Below, one piece after another: positions 7,932 to 15,380 of a stretch of DNA of 23,843 nucleotides. The DNA lies in NCBI GenBank assembly GCA_050261515.1, contig JBLNDJ010000055.1, positions 1 to 23,843 on the forward strand, written 5' to 3'. Made by a program: the position numbers and the translations under genes. The notes under the pieces are model-generated. The model made no database searches. It saw nothing but the letters and a program-made list of their open reading frames with translations, and was not told the origin of the DNA. The stretch's first letter is position 1, and the number at the start of each line of letters is the position of its first letter. The stretch comes from JBLNDJ01 sp050261515 (GTDB taxonomy: Bacteria > Acidobacteriota > Terriglobia > Bryobacterales > Bryobacteraceae).

Positions 7932-8339
7932 TCATGCCCGCTGCCGCATCGCCACCCACCTGGCGCTGGTGAAGATCGCCGGGCCGCTCTCCACCAGGCG
8001 CGGGAGCAGGTTGAAGACGTCCACCGGCGTCCACGGCGCGTTCCGGCGGGTGCGGAAGCCACGGCGATTCAGCTCTCCGGCCACCTCCGACAGCGGCCGG
8101 TCGCCGACGATGACTTCCATCATGACGGTCAGGGCCCGCGTCTCCTCGTCGTTCTCTTCGAGGTGCGTGCAGTCGGGGGCGATACGGAATCCGAACGGCA
8201 CTTCGTGGAGCCGCGCGGGCAGGGGCTCGCGGCCCTCCCGCTCCCATTCGAGCCCCACAAGCGTCCACCCGGCCCGCGTTTTTTCGGCGAAATACTCGGG
8301 GTTGGGCATCCCCGCGACGCTCTCGCGAACACGTTCCAT
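7932..8339 (-). CDS. Conserved hypothetical protein with recombinase-domain-like segment
   Basis: A 135-residue acidic-to-neutral protein without signal peptide or membrane segment. The N-terminal half (MPNPEYFAEKTRAGWTLVGLEWER) resembles a conserved family I associate with Acidobacteriota. The C-terminal third, ELNRRGFRTRRNAPWTPVDV, looks like the DNA-binding Recombinase domain of large serine recombinases, where a helix reading LN..G..TR.G..W is followed by a second helix. No catalytic serine-recombinase core is present, so this is not a complete recombinase. It lies head-to-head with the Ku gene (132 bases apart) and tail-to-tail with the hydrolase. A DNA-binding or regulatory role is inference only. 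Start is the ATG at 8337-8339; no strong ribosome binding site is visible. Confidence 0.72.
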   Translation of the reverse strand: MERVRESVAGMPNPEYFAEKTRAGWTLVGLEWEREGREPLPARLHEVPFGFRIAPDCTHLEENDEETRALTVMMEVIVGDRPLSEVAGELNRRGFRTRRNAPWTPVDVFNLLPRLVESGPAIFTSARWVAMRQRA

Positions 8340-8471
8340 GCGGATGGACCGAGCAGGTTGCGTGCCAGCGCAAGCCCAATGAATCGCACGCCGGGGGCCG
8401 CCGGCCGCCCGCTTCTGGGAAACGGCTGTCCGGGTTCGGGACGAGCGCCTACAATAAAAGCAAGAGGGGTT

Positions 8472-9461
8472 ATGGCCTCAGCGATTTGGACGGGGCACAT
8501 CAGCTTCGGCCTCATTTCCATCCCTGTGCGAATGTTCCGCGCCGCGCGCGCCGAAAGAGTCAACCTGCGCCAGCTCCATCGCGCCGGCGCTTCGGAAAGT
8601 CCGCGGGGAGGGGCGGAGGTGATCGAGCTTCCGGCGCCGCGGGGACGCCCCCGCGCCATGCAGGAACCCGGGCCCGAACCGGAGCCGGCCGTGCCGCCGC
8701 GCGAGATGGGCCGCCGCGGGGAGCCGCCGCCTCCTCCGCCGCCCACGGTCGAGCGCGTGCGCCGCGTCGCCGCCAGCGAGAGCGGCGAGCGCACCATCCC
8801 GCCGGACGAACTCGTCAAGGGCTTCGAATACGAGCCTGACCGCTGGGTGCTGATCGACCGCGACGAGATCAAGCGCATCACGCCCCAAACATCGAAGGTC
8901 ATGCAGATTGTCGAGTTCGTGCGGTTCGCCGAAATCGATCCGCTATACTTCGAAAGCTCCTACTTCCTTGTGCCAGAGCGCGCCGGCGAGAAGGCCTACG
9001 CGATCCTGTTCGAGGCGCTGCGCCAGGCCGGATTCGCGGCCGTCGCCGAGCTGACGATGCACGGGCGCGGCCACGTCGTGATCCTGCGTCCCGGACGCAG
9101 CGGCCTCATCGCGCACACGATGTTTTTCGAAAACGAAGTGCGCAGGCAGGAGGAGTACCGCACGGACACGAAGCTGGCCGGCAAGCGCGAGATCGAACTG
9201 GCGAAGGAGCTGGTCGAATCGCTCGCGGCTCCGTTCGAGCCGGCGAAGTACCACGACAAGTTCCGCGAACAGCTCGAATCGATGATTGCGGCAAAGGTCG
9301 AGGGGCGCGAAGTGGCCCAGACGCAGGCTCCGCAGGCCGCGCGCGCGCCGGCGGTCGATCTGGTCGAGGCGCTCCAGCAGAGTCTCGCGGCGGCGCGCAA
9401 GCCGCCGGCCGCCGCGCCGCCCTCCGCCCCGAAGGGCAAGCGGCGCACGAGCAAGGCCTGA
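8472..9461 (+). CDS. ku: Ku protein (non-homologous end joining) with proline-rich insertion
   Basis: A 329-residue bacterial Ku, the homodimeric ring that binds double-strand DNA ends and recruits ligase LigD. The N-terminus AIWTGHISFGLISIPVRMF is the family signature. KGFEYEPDRWVLID, EFVRFAEIDPLYFESSYFLVP and the AYAILFEALRQAGFAAVAEL stretch align with the core beta-barrel. The C-terminal tail is Ala/Pro-rich and ends basic (KGKRRTSKA), typical of DNA-contacting Ku tails. Unusually, about 55 residues (roughly 38-92) are inserted after RQLHR, rich in Pro, Gly, Glu and Arg and including seven consecutive prolines; ordinary Ku has a short loop there. Start is ATG with AGAGGGG 2 bases upstream; TACAAT at 8450-8455 is a possible -10. 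The frame is open further upstream but lacks family similarity there. No ligD is present in the window. Confidence 0.93.
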   Translation: MASAIWTGHISFGLISIPVRMFRAARAERVNLRQLHRAGASESPRGGAEVIELPAPRGRPRAMQEPGPEPEPAVPPREMGRRGEPPPPPPPTVERVRRVAASESGERTIPPDELVKGFEYEPDRWVLIDRDEIKRITPQTSKVMQIVEFVRFAEIDPLYFESSYFLVPERAGEKAYAILFEALRQAGFAAVAELTMHGRGHVVILRPGRSGLIAHTMFFENEVRRQEEYRTDTKLAGKREIELAKELVESLAAPFEPAKYHDKFREQLESMIAAKVEGREVAQTQAPQAARAPAVDLVEALQQSLAAARKPPAAAPPSAPKGKRRTSKA

Positions 9462-9523
9462 AATGCAGTAATCTGGGCGGTTTGAACCCACACACGAACG
9501 GATTTGCGCGCTCGGAGGCGGGC

Positions 9524-10102
9524 GTGCTGCGCCGGCTGAACACTCCCGAGAAGATCCAGCGCTTCCTCGATGCCGAGATCGCGTACAACCAGGAGCCGCG
9601 CGGGCCCACGTGCCGCTCGCCGCGCCGCGTACTGGGCGACCGCGTGGCCCACTGCCTCGAAGGCGCGCTATTCGGCGCGGCGGCGCTGCGGTTCCACGGC
9701 GATCCGCCGCTCCTGCTCGATCTTGAAGCCGTGCGTGACGACGACCACGTGCTCGCCATCTTCCGCCGCAACGGCCACTGGGGCGCTATCGCTAAGTCGA
9801 ACTACGCAGGACTTCGCTACCGCGAGCCGGTCTACCGCACACTGCGCGAGCTGGCGATGTCCTACTTCGAGCACTATTACAATCTCAGTGCCGAAAAGAC
9901 GCTGCGCGGCTACTCGCGTCCGGTGAACCTGGCGCGATTCGACCGCATCCGGTGGATGACGGCGGATGACGACCTGTGGGCGATTTCGGACTACCTGTTC
10001 GCCATCCCGCACCGCCCGTTGCTGAGCGGCTGCTGTGCGCGCAGCCTGGGCCGTGTGGATGACCGGCTGTTTCGCGCGGGCCTGGTCGGCGCAGCGCACT
10101 AG
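9524..10102 (+). CDS. Conserved protein with transglutaminase/papain-like fold features
   Basis: A protein of about 192 residues that I do not recognise as a named family. A central block, HCLEGALFGAAALRFHG then DDDHVLAIFRRNGHWGAI, matches the pattern of transglutaminase-like cysteine enzymes: a Cys at the start of a helix packed with small residues, a His opening the next strand and a polar residue after a GxW turn. Here these would be the Cys of HCLEG, the His of DDDHV and Asp or Asn in AKSNY. Activity is inference. I chose GTG at 9524 because GGAGG (9514-9518) lies 5 bases upstream; a longer form from TTG at 9482 (206 residues) is possible but has no well-placed ribosome site. It is 62 bases behind ku on the same strand, so co-transcription is likely. 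No signal peptide is seen. Confidence 0.75.
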   Translation: MLRRLNTPEKIQRFLDAEIAYNQEPRGPTCRSPRRVLGDRVAHCLEGALFGAAALRFHGDPPLLLDLEAVRDDDHVLAIFRRNGHWGAIAKSNYAGLRYREPVYRTLRELAMSYFEHYYNLSAEKTLRGYSRPVNLARFDRIRWMTADDDLWAISDYLFAIPHRPLLSGCCARSLGRVDDRLFRAGLVGAAH

Positions 10103-10113
10103 GGGAACCGCTT

Positions 10114-10127
10114 GCCGGCGCGCCGGC
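10114..10127. repeat. 14-bp perfect palindrome between convergent genes
   Basis: GCCGGCGCGCCGGC is a perfect palindrome in the 57-base gap between the convergent transglutaminase-like gene and the small Cys-rich gene. As RNA it could form a 5-bp stem with a CGCG loop, but no T run follows on either strand, so a classical intrinsic terminator is not supported. In a genome this GC-rich it may be chance. Confidence 0.4.
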
Positions 10128-10159
10128 TCAGCTGCCAAGCCGCGGCCGTGAGGGACCGA

Positions 10160-10375
10160 TCACTCCGCCGCCGGCGGCGCCGCCTGGGACGGCCGCGCGG
10201 GAGCGAAACGGTCGCACCTGCAGAAATCGCCGTTCCGCATCACGTTGCAGGGGCCGTCGATCGCGATATGATGCGCGCGGGAATGTTCGCAAGTAGCGCA
10301 CTTCTCCGACCACGCAACCACGGGCGGATCGGTGGGCTTCAGTTTCAGGGGCGTCTCGGAAGTTGCGTTTTTCAC
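10160..10375 (-). CDS. Small Cys/His-rich protein, possible zinc-binding
   Basis: A 71-residue protein with a cluster of potential metal ligands: CATCEHSRAHH, then GPCNV, then DFCRCDRF, giving five Cys and three His in about 30 residues. The CxxC...C...CxC pattern suggests a small zinc-binding fold, although no named family is recognised. N- and C-terminal ends are Pro/Ala-rich and probably disordered. Start is GTG at 10373-10375 without an obvious ribosome site. AT-rich TAGTATAAATATAG lies immediately upstream, so a nearly leaderless transcript is possible. It is downstream of the TonB-dependent receptor on the same strand but with only 27 bases between them. Its reality rests on the ligand spacing and cannot be confirmed here. 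Confidence 0.6.
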   Translation of the reverse strand: MKNATSETPLKLKPTDPPVVAWSEKCATCEHSRAHHIAIDGPCNVMRNGDFCRCDRFAPARPSQAAPPAAE

Positions 10376-10402
10376 CTATATTTATACTATCGCGCTCCTG
10401 CC

Positions 10403-13400
10403 CTACCAAAGGACCTTCATCCCGAGCTGCACCTCGCGGGCGTTGCGCGCCTGGACGATCTGCCCGAAGTTGGCGTCCCCCACCATGCTGTTCGGGTTGC
10501 GGAACTGCGCGTGGTTCCAGGCGTTGAACAGCTCCGCGCGGAACTGCACCTTCATCAGCTCGCGGATCTGCGCGTTCTTCTCGAGCGCGATATCCCAATT
10601 GTTTACGCCCGGCCCCGTGAGGATGAACGCACCGGAATCTCCGAAATATCCGGCCAGGGGCGCGGCGAAGCACCCGGTGTCGAACCAGTACAGGCCGTTC
10701 GTCCGCACGTTCCTGTCGCCGAGTTCCTTGCGCCCGTCGCATAGCCGGTTGGCGCGGAAGTTTGTCAGCGGCGCCACCGTGTTGTTCGGCGCGTTCACCG
10801 TGAAGGGATTGCCGGAGGAAAATGCCGCGATCACATTGACGGCCCATCCGCCCGCGATGCCGTTCCACACCGGCGCCGCGTTCCTGAGGAAGCGCTTGCC
10901 GCGTCCCACCGGCAACTCGAAGACAGACGCGGCCGCAAGCCTGTGCGGTACATTGAACGGAGCCAGCCCCTTGTCGCAATCCAGGCACGAGCCCATCTGG
11001 TTCAGGGGCGCGTTCGCCCCGCCCTGCATCGTGTTCGTCAGCGTCTTCGACCAGGTGTAATTGGCGAGGAAATTGAACCCGCCCGCAAACTGGCGCTGGA
11101 ACTTCGCGTTCAGCGCGTGATAGTTCGCGTAGGCCGCGTTGGCCGCGAAGTACACGTAGGAGTATTGCGGCCACGGCCGCACCGAGTCGTCGCACACGAG
11201 CGAGCCCGGAACCGAGCAGTCGTCCACGTTCCACCGCACCGGCAGCCGGCGCGACTGCGAGCCGACATAGGTTAGCTCGGCCAGGAAGCTCTTGCCGAAA
11301 TTGTGCTGTATGCTCAGGTTCCACTGCTGGGAGTACGATGTCCGCAAGCCCTGGTCGAGCGCCAGCACCGTGCCGGTGAGATTGTCGGCGAATTCCTGCG
11401 TGATCGGAACCTGCGAAATCGGCGGGAATACGTTCCGCCCGAGCAGATACGTGGGTTCGGGCGCGCTGGGGCTGTTGGCGAGCGACTGCACGATCGACAC
11501 GCCCGGGGCCGTGATTCCGAACAGGTCGTAGAGCGCCCTCTGCGAGGGATAGTAGATTCCCGCGCCGGCCCGGATCACCGTTCCGCCGAGGAACCCGGGC
11601 TGCCAGGCGAACCCCACGCGCGGAGAAAAGTTCGTCCACGTCGTCGAGAAAATCTTCGGGTCGATCTGGCCGAGCGCGGCGTAGAGCACCTTGCCCGTGT
11701 TGAAATCGAAGGCGTGGGGATAGTTGCGGTCGGCTCCGGAGGGGTTCGGCGGCGTCGCCACATACCAGCCCAAGCCGAAGTTCAGCGTAAAACCGGGCCG
11801 GATCCGCCAGGTGTCCTGTAGATAAGGATTTACTTCGGTCCAGCGATAATGCGTGCGGGGCATCGAAGTTACGGTCCCACTTACCGGCGTCCCGAGCAGG
11901 AAATCCGCGAACGAGCTTCCCGTGCCCGGAACCGGGGCCAGTTGCCCGGTAGCCCCGGGCGCCAACTGGGACGAGAACACGCTGTTGAAGACTAGCGTTC
12001 CGCGGGCATTCCAGTTCGCGCTTTCCTGCGTCGTGCGGACATAGTGCAGGCTCGCCCCCACAGCCAGCTCGTGCTTGCCGAGCAGTAACTTCAGGGAGTC
12101 ATAGACCTGGTAGTTATTGTCGATATTGCCAATGATGCTCTGCGGCGTGCCGAACGAGCTGAAGCCGCCCAGCGTGATTCCCGGCACTCCATTCACGTCG
12201 GCCGTCCCGGTCAGGCCGATTTTCGTTTGCAGGCCGTCCTGCCCGATGCCGCCGTAGAACAGGTACGGCCGCGTGAAGCCAACATGAAGTTCGTTCACAA
12301 CCCGCGCGCCGAGCGTGCTCGTAAGCTGCGCCATCGCGAACGCGGTGTTCATGTGGTAGAAAAGCCCGGAGACCGGGAACAGCGCCGGGTTGTCCACTGG
12401 GGATTCCTCGTGGATAAACTGGCCGAACAGCGTGTGGTTCTTCGAAAGGTTCACGTCCACGCGCATGCCGCCCTGGTCCGAGTTCTGGGTCTGGACCGGT
12501 TCGCGGAATACGTTCAACGGCCGCATGGTGTAACTTGCGCCCGGCAGATAGTACGGGAGTAAGTTTCGCGCCATGGAATTGATGCGGTCCTGCGGGATCA
12601 CGTTGCCCGCGAAGGGCTGCCGCTGGTTCGTCGCGGGGTTGAAGCTCTGTGGATCGTAGATTGGGGCCGGAAACTCCGAAAAATCTCCGTCGAACATGGC
12701 TTGCGTGGGCGAAAAGCCGCCTTGCGGAGCAGCGAGCACCTGCCGGGTTCCGTCGTAATGGGCGTAGAAAAACACGCGGTCGCGCGCGATCGGCCCCCCT
12801 ACGGCCGCGCCGAACTGGTTGCGGCGGAACGGCCCGGGATGAGCCTGTGCCTCGAAAAAATTCCGCGCGTCGAGCGCGTTGTTCCGCAGAAACTCGAACG
12901 CCTCGCCGTGGAATTGATTCGCGCCCGACTTAGTAACTACATTGACGATTCCGGGGTCGGGACCCATTGCCGGCATGATGAATCCCTGGACGACTTTGAA
13001 CTGGTCCACGGCCGAAATAGAGACGTTGAGCGCCAGATCGCCCAGGCGGCTGCCCGCGACGGAGATGCCGTTGACGGTGAAGCCGATAAGGTCCGGTTCG
13101 ACGCCCGCGATCGAAATATCGCGGTCGGCGTGGCCGGTCTGGGTGGCCAGGAAGTCGGAGCCCGTGGGGCCGCCATCCTGCGCGGCTCCGGAGAGATAGC
13201 CGAGTTGCAGGTAATTCCGGCCGTTCAGCGGAAGCTGCTGAACATTGACGGACTCGATCAGCGTGCCCAGCTCGTTGGAACTCGGTTCGAGCAGCGGCGC
13301 GGCATCCGATTCCACCACCGTCACGCTTTGGCTCATCGCGCCCAGTTGCATCTCGATGTCGTGCGTGACGCGCTGCCCGATAGTCACGCGAAACTCGGAG

Positions 13401-13660
13401 ATCTCGTATGTATTGAAGCCGTCCTTGGTGACCTTCAGGCTATAACTGCCGACTGGAACGGCGGGAAAGACAAACATGCCGGTCTCATTCGTGCGCGTAG
13501 TGAGTGTGCCGCCGGTCGCGAGGCTCTTGAGCTCGACCGTGCAATCGTTGACGCCGGCGCGGGAAGGATCGAAAACCCGCCCTTCGACGACCGACGTATT
13601 TGTCTGGGCAGCCGCCACCAAAGCGGAGAGCAGTAACAGAACGAGTAAGTGGTGTCTCAC
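10403..13660 (-). CDS. TonB-dependent receptor, Oar-like, with carboxypeptidase-regulatory domain
   Basis: A 1085-residue outer-membrane protein. A Sec signal peptide (LLVLLLLSALVAAAQ, about residues 5-19) is followed by an Ig-like carboxypeptidase-regulatory domain (about 24-108; VVEGRVFDPSRAGVNDCTVE, GSYSLKVTKDGF). A plug domain follows (about 120-250; NVQQLPLNGRNYLQLGYLSG, VVTKSGANQFHG), then a long 22-strand-type barrel that ends in an aromatic residue (GMKVLW), as needed for BAM insertion. This architecture is strongly expanded in Acidobacteriota and in Oar of myxobacteria. Ligand unknown: it could import oligosaccharides or take part in protein export or adhesion. Start is GTG at 13658-13660. 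A possible promoter and AT-rich repeats are upstream. It lies 129 bases downstream of the broken CehA-type gene. Confidence 0.93.
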   Translation of the reverse strand: MRHHLLVLLLLSALVAAAQTNTSVVEGRVFDPSRAGVNDCTVELKSLATGGTLTTRTNETGMFVFPAVPVGSYSLKVTKDGFNTYEISEFRVTIGQRVTHDIEMQLGAMSQSVTVVESDAAPLLEPSSNELGTLIESVNVQQLPLNGRNYLQLGYLSGAAQDGGPTGSDFLATQTGHADRDISIAGVEPDLIGFTVNGISVAGSRLGDLALNVSISAVDQFKVVQGFIMPAMGPDPGIVNVVTKSGANQFHGEAFEFLRNNALDARNFFEAQAHPGPFRRNQFGAAVGGPIARDRVFFYAHYDGTRQVLAAPQGGFSPTQAMFDGDFSEFPAPIYDPQSFNPATNQRQPFAGNVIPQDRINSMARNLLPYYLPGASYTMRPLNVFREPVQTQNSDQGGMRVDVNLSKNHTLFGQFIHEESPVDNPALFPVSGLFYHMNTAFAMAQLTSTLGARVVNELHVGFTRPYLFYGGIGQDGLQTKIGLTGTADVNGVPGITLGGFSSFGTPQSIIGNIDNNYQVYDSLKLLLGKHELAVGASLHYVRTTQESANWNARGTLVFNSVFSSQLAPGATGQLAPVPGTGSSFADFLLGTPVSGTVTSMPRTHYRWTEVNPYLQDTWRIRPGFTLNFGLGWYVATPPNPSGADRNYPHAFDFNTGKVLYAALGQIDPKIFSTTWTNFSPRVGFAWQPGFLGGTVIRAGAGIYYPSQRALYDLFGITAPGVSIVQSLANSPSAPEPTYLLGRNVFPPISQVPITQEFADNLTGTVLALDQGLRTSYSQQWNLSIQHNFGKSFLAELTYVGSQSRRLPVRWNVDDCSVPGSLVCDDSVRPWPQYSYVYFAANAAYANYHALNAKFQRQFAGGFNFLANYTWSKTLTNTMQGGANAPLNQMGSCLDCDKGLAPFNVPHRLAAASVFELPVGRGKRFLRNAAPVWNGIAGGWAVNVIAAFSSGNPFTVNAPNNTVAPLTNFRANRLCDGRKELGDRNVRTNGLYWFDTGCFAAPLAGYFGDSGAFILTGPGVNNWDIALEKNAQIRELMKVQFRAELFNAWNHAQFRNPNSMVGDANFGQIVQARNAREVQLGMKVLW

Positions 13661-13675
13661 GCGATACTCGGCGGG

Positions 13676-13705
13676 AGTATGGCATTAGTGAGCGCCCGCG
13701 GTCAA
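13676..13705 (-). promoter_or_regulatory. Putative sigma70-type promoter for the TonB-dependent receptor
   Basis: On the minus strand, TTGACC (13700-13705; five of six to the -35 consensus) is followed after 18 bases by CATACT (13676-13681; four of six to the -10 consensus). The predicted start of transcription is about 8 bases before the GTG start codon, giving a very short leader. Read by eye only; the match is moderate. Confidence 0.3.
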
Positions 13706-13740
13706 TAATCAGGTGTTACTAATTGAATCAGATTAGTGGA
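13684..13740. promoter_or_regulatory. Repeated ATTAGTG half-sites upstream of the receptor gene
   Basis: ACTAAT (13718-13723) and ATTAGT (13732-13737) form an inverted repeat with an 8-base spacer. A third copy, ATTAGTGAGCG, begins at 13684 and is nearly a direct repeat of ATTAGTGGAGCG at 13732. The stretch is AT-rich against a GC-rich background and lies just upstream of, and overlapping, the putative promoter, so an operator is plausible. No regulator is identified. Confidence 0.38.
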
Positions 13741-13789
13741 GCGGCCGAGATGCTGGACGGCAGCCCGCTGTCGTGATTCCGGCGCGTGC

Positions 13790-15053
13790 TCACTTGCGCG
13801 AGCGGAATGCCTCCTGTGCACGCGCCGCGTAAACGGCGCGCCCGTGCTCGAAGGCCTGGATCGACGCCTGCTTGTCGGCGGGACGCGCGAACTTGGCTTC
13901 CGTCTTTAGCCAGCGGATCGCGTTATCGAGGTAGCGCACATAGTATTCAGCGCCGGCCTGGCTGCGGATCGGATCTCCGTCGCGTACCACGTAGACCGGC
14001 GAGGAGTGCGCAAACACCGTCTCCGGCCGGCGCGTGCCGTAGTAATTGCTCAGCCGCGTGCCTTCCGGAACGTGAACCGTCTGGAAGGCGACGCCACGCT
14101 TGCGGTACGCATCCAGGTCTTCACAAACTCGCGCCGCCAGCCAGCAGCTTTGGCGGATCGCGTGTTCCAGGTGGATCTCGGCCCTGTGCCGGCGCCCGCT
14201 CGGTGTCGCCTGCGCGATTACTACGCCGTTCGCCACGATTTCGAGCCGGTCATACGGCAGTTGCGATTCCGCCACGGCATGAACTTCGGCGACCTTGTCT
14301 TGTGTCGAGTCGAAGTGCAGGGTGGCGCCGGGCTCGTGGCCGTTTACGGTAAATGACAGGACAGGGCTGTTGGTAACGAACGTTCGCCCTTTCTTCAGCG
14401 CACTGATCCAGTTCTGATACGTGAACTCGCCTTGAACACGCGCGAACACACGATTGGCCCCCACGGTCACGAAGGTCGTCATCTTGCCGGTTCCGGCCGT
14501 CGCGGTAAGACGAAAGCCGCAGTTCAGATAGCGGTACCAGAGGCGCAGGCCATCGTTGGCCTCAAACTCGGGAACCACATCCTTCATGAAAACGGGAAAG
14601 GCCCTCGGATCCAGAACGCAGAGAATCTCGAGGCCATCGAGCTTCTCCATGGCCACGTCGAGCGGATTTTCCACGCCGGGCCAACTCGGGAAGTGTGCCC
14701 AGGAAACGTAGCCCCCTTGCGCCCGCGCCTCATCGCAGGCCCGCAGATGCAGCGGGTTGAGGCGCCGAGCGCTCGAATATCGGTTGACTTTGCCCTCGAA
14801 CTCTATACCAGCCGCGGTCCGCGAGCGAAGACCAGCGCGACAACGGGATCACGACGCCTTCGTCCCGCACGCCTAACGAAATCTGCCCTTCCGCCGATAC
14901 CGCGAGCGGCGGAAAGCCACACACCCGCCCCTGCGTCTTGCAAAAAGCGCCTTCGATTCCATTCGGGCATCCGTCAGCCTCCACTTGCTCGAATGATTGT
15001 ACGAGAAATCCCGCGGCGCCCAAGGTCGCCGGCGCATAGCAAAGTCGAGGCAC
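13790..15053 (-). pseudogene. CehA/McbA-type metallohydrolase gene, disrupted by internal deletion and frameshift
   Basis: Two pieces in different frames look like one PHP-type metallohydrolase. Downstream, a 294-codon frame (13790-14674) reads like the C-terminal half of exported CehA/McbA proteins (GRTFVTNSPVLSFTVNG, LRLWYRYLNCGFRLTATAG). Its similarity continues upstream of its first start codon (GIEFEGKVN, ARAQGGYVSWAHFPSWPG) for about 45 residues with no start before a TGA at 14849-14851. Upstream, from GTG at 15053, another frame ends its recognisable part in IPLSRWSSLADRGWY, which in intact homologues directly precedes the metal-binding SGDxHxH motif. Here the two parts meet around 14800-14815, and the HxH region and about 100 or more residues are missing. 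This indicates a deletion that also shifted frame. Family assignment of the C-terminal part is good; the N-terminal part is less certain. Confidence 0.72.
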
Positions 15054-15100
15054 TGCTACGATCCCTGGCCAGGCAGAATCTTTATGAGTGACTGATCGGT

Positions 15101-15176
<76 letters not shown>

Positions 15177-15380
15177 GAGTTCGAGGTGAGCCTTACCTTT
15201 ATAGCATGACCTGGAGCAACGCCGCCACACCTCGGGGTCGTGAGGCGCCGGATGGCACAGGTGTGCGGCGGGGGCACTCCCGTGAACGGAGCTCTGGCGC
15301 GAAGAAAAGGAGTCGGGCGTCCCGGAACCGGAAGTGCAGGTGCCGGCGTCGAAAGAAGCAGTGAAAAAGGGAGATCTGCC

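Noticed and set aside
8163..8471. Extension of the Ku frame upstream
   Set aside because: It runs antisense to the recombinase-like small gene, whereas the ATG at 8472 has a ribosome site and the exact Ku N-terminus.
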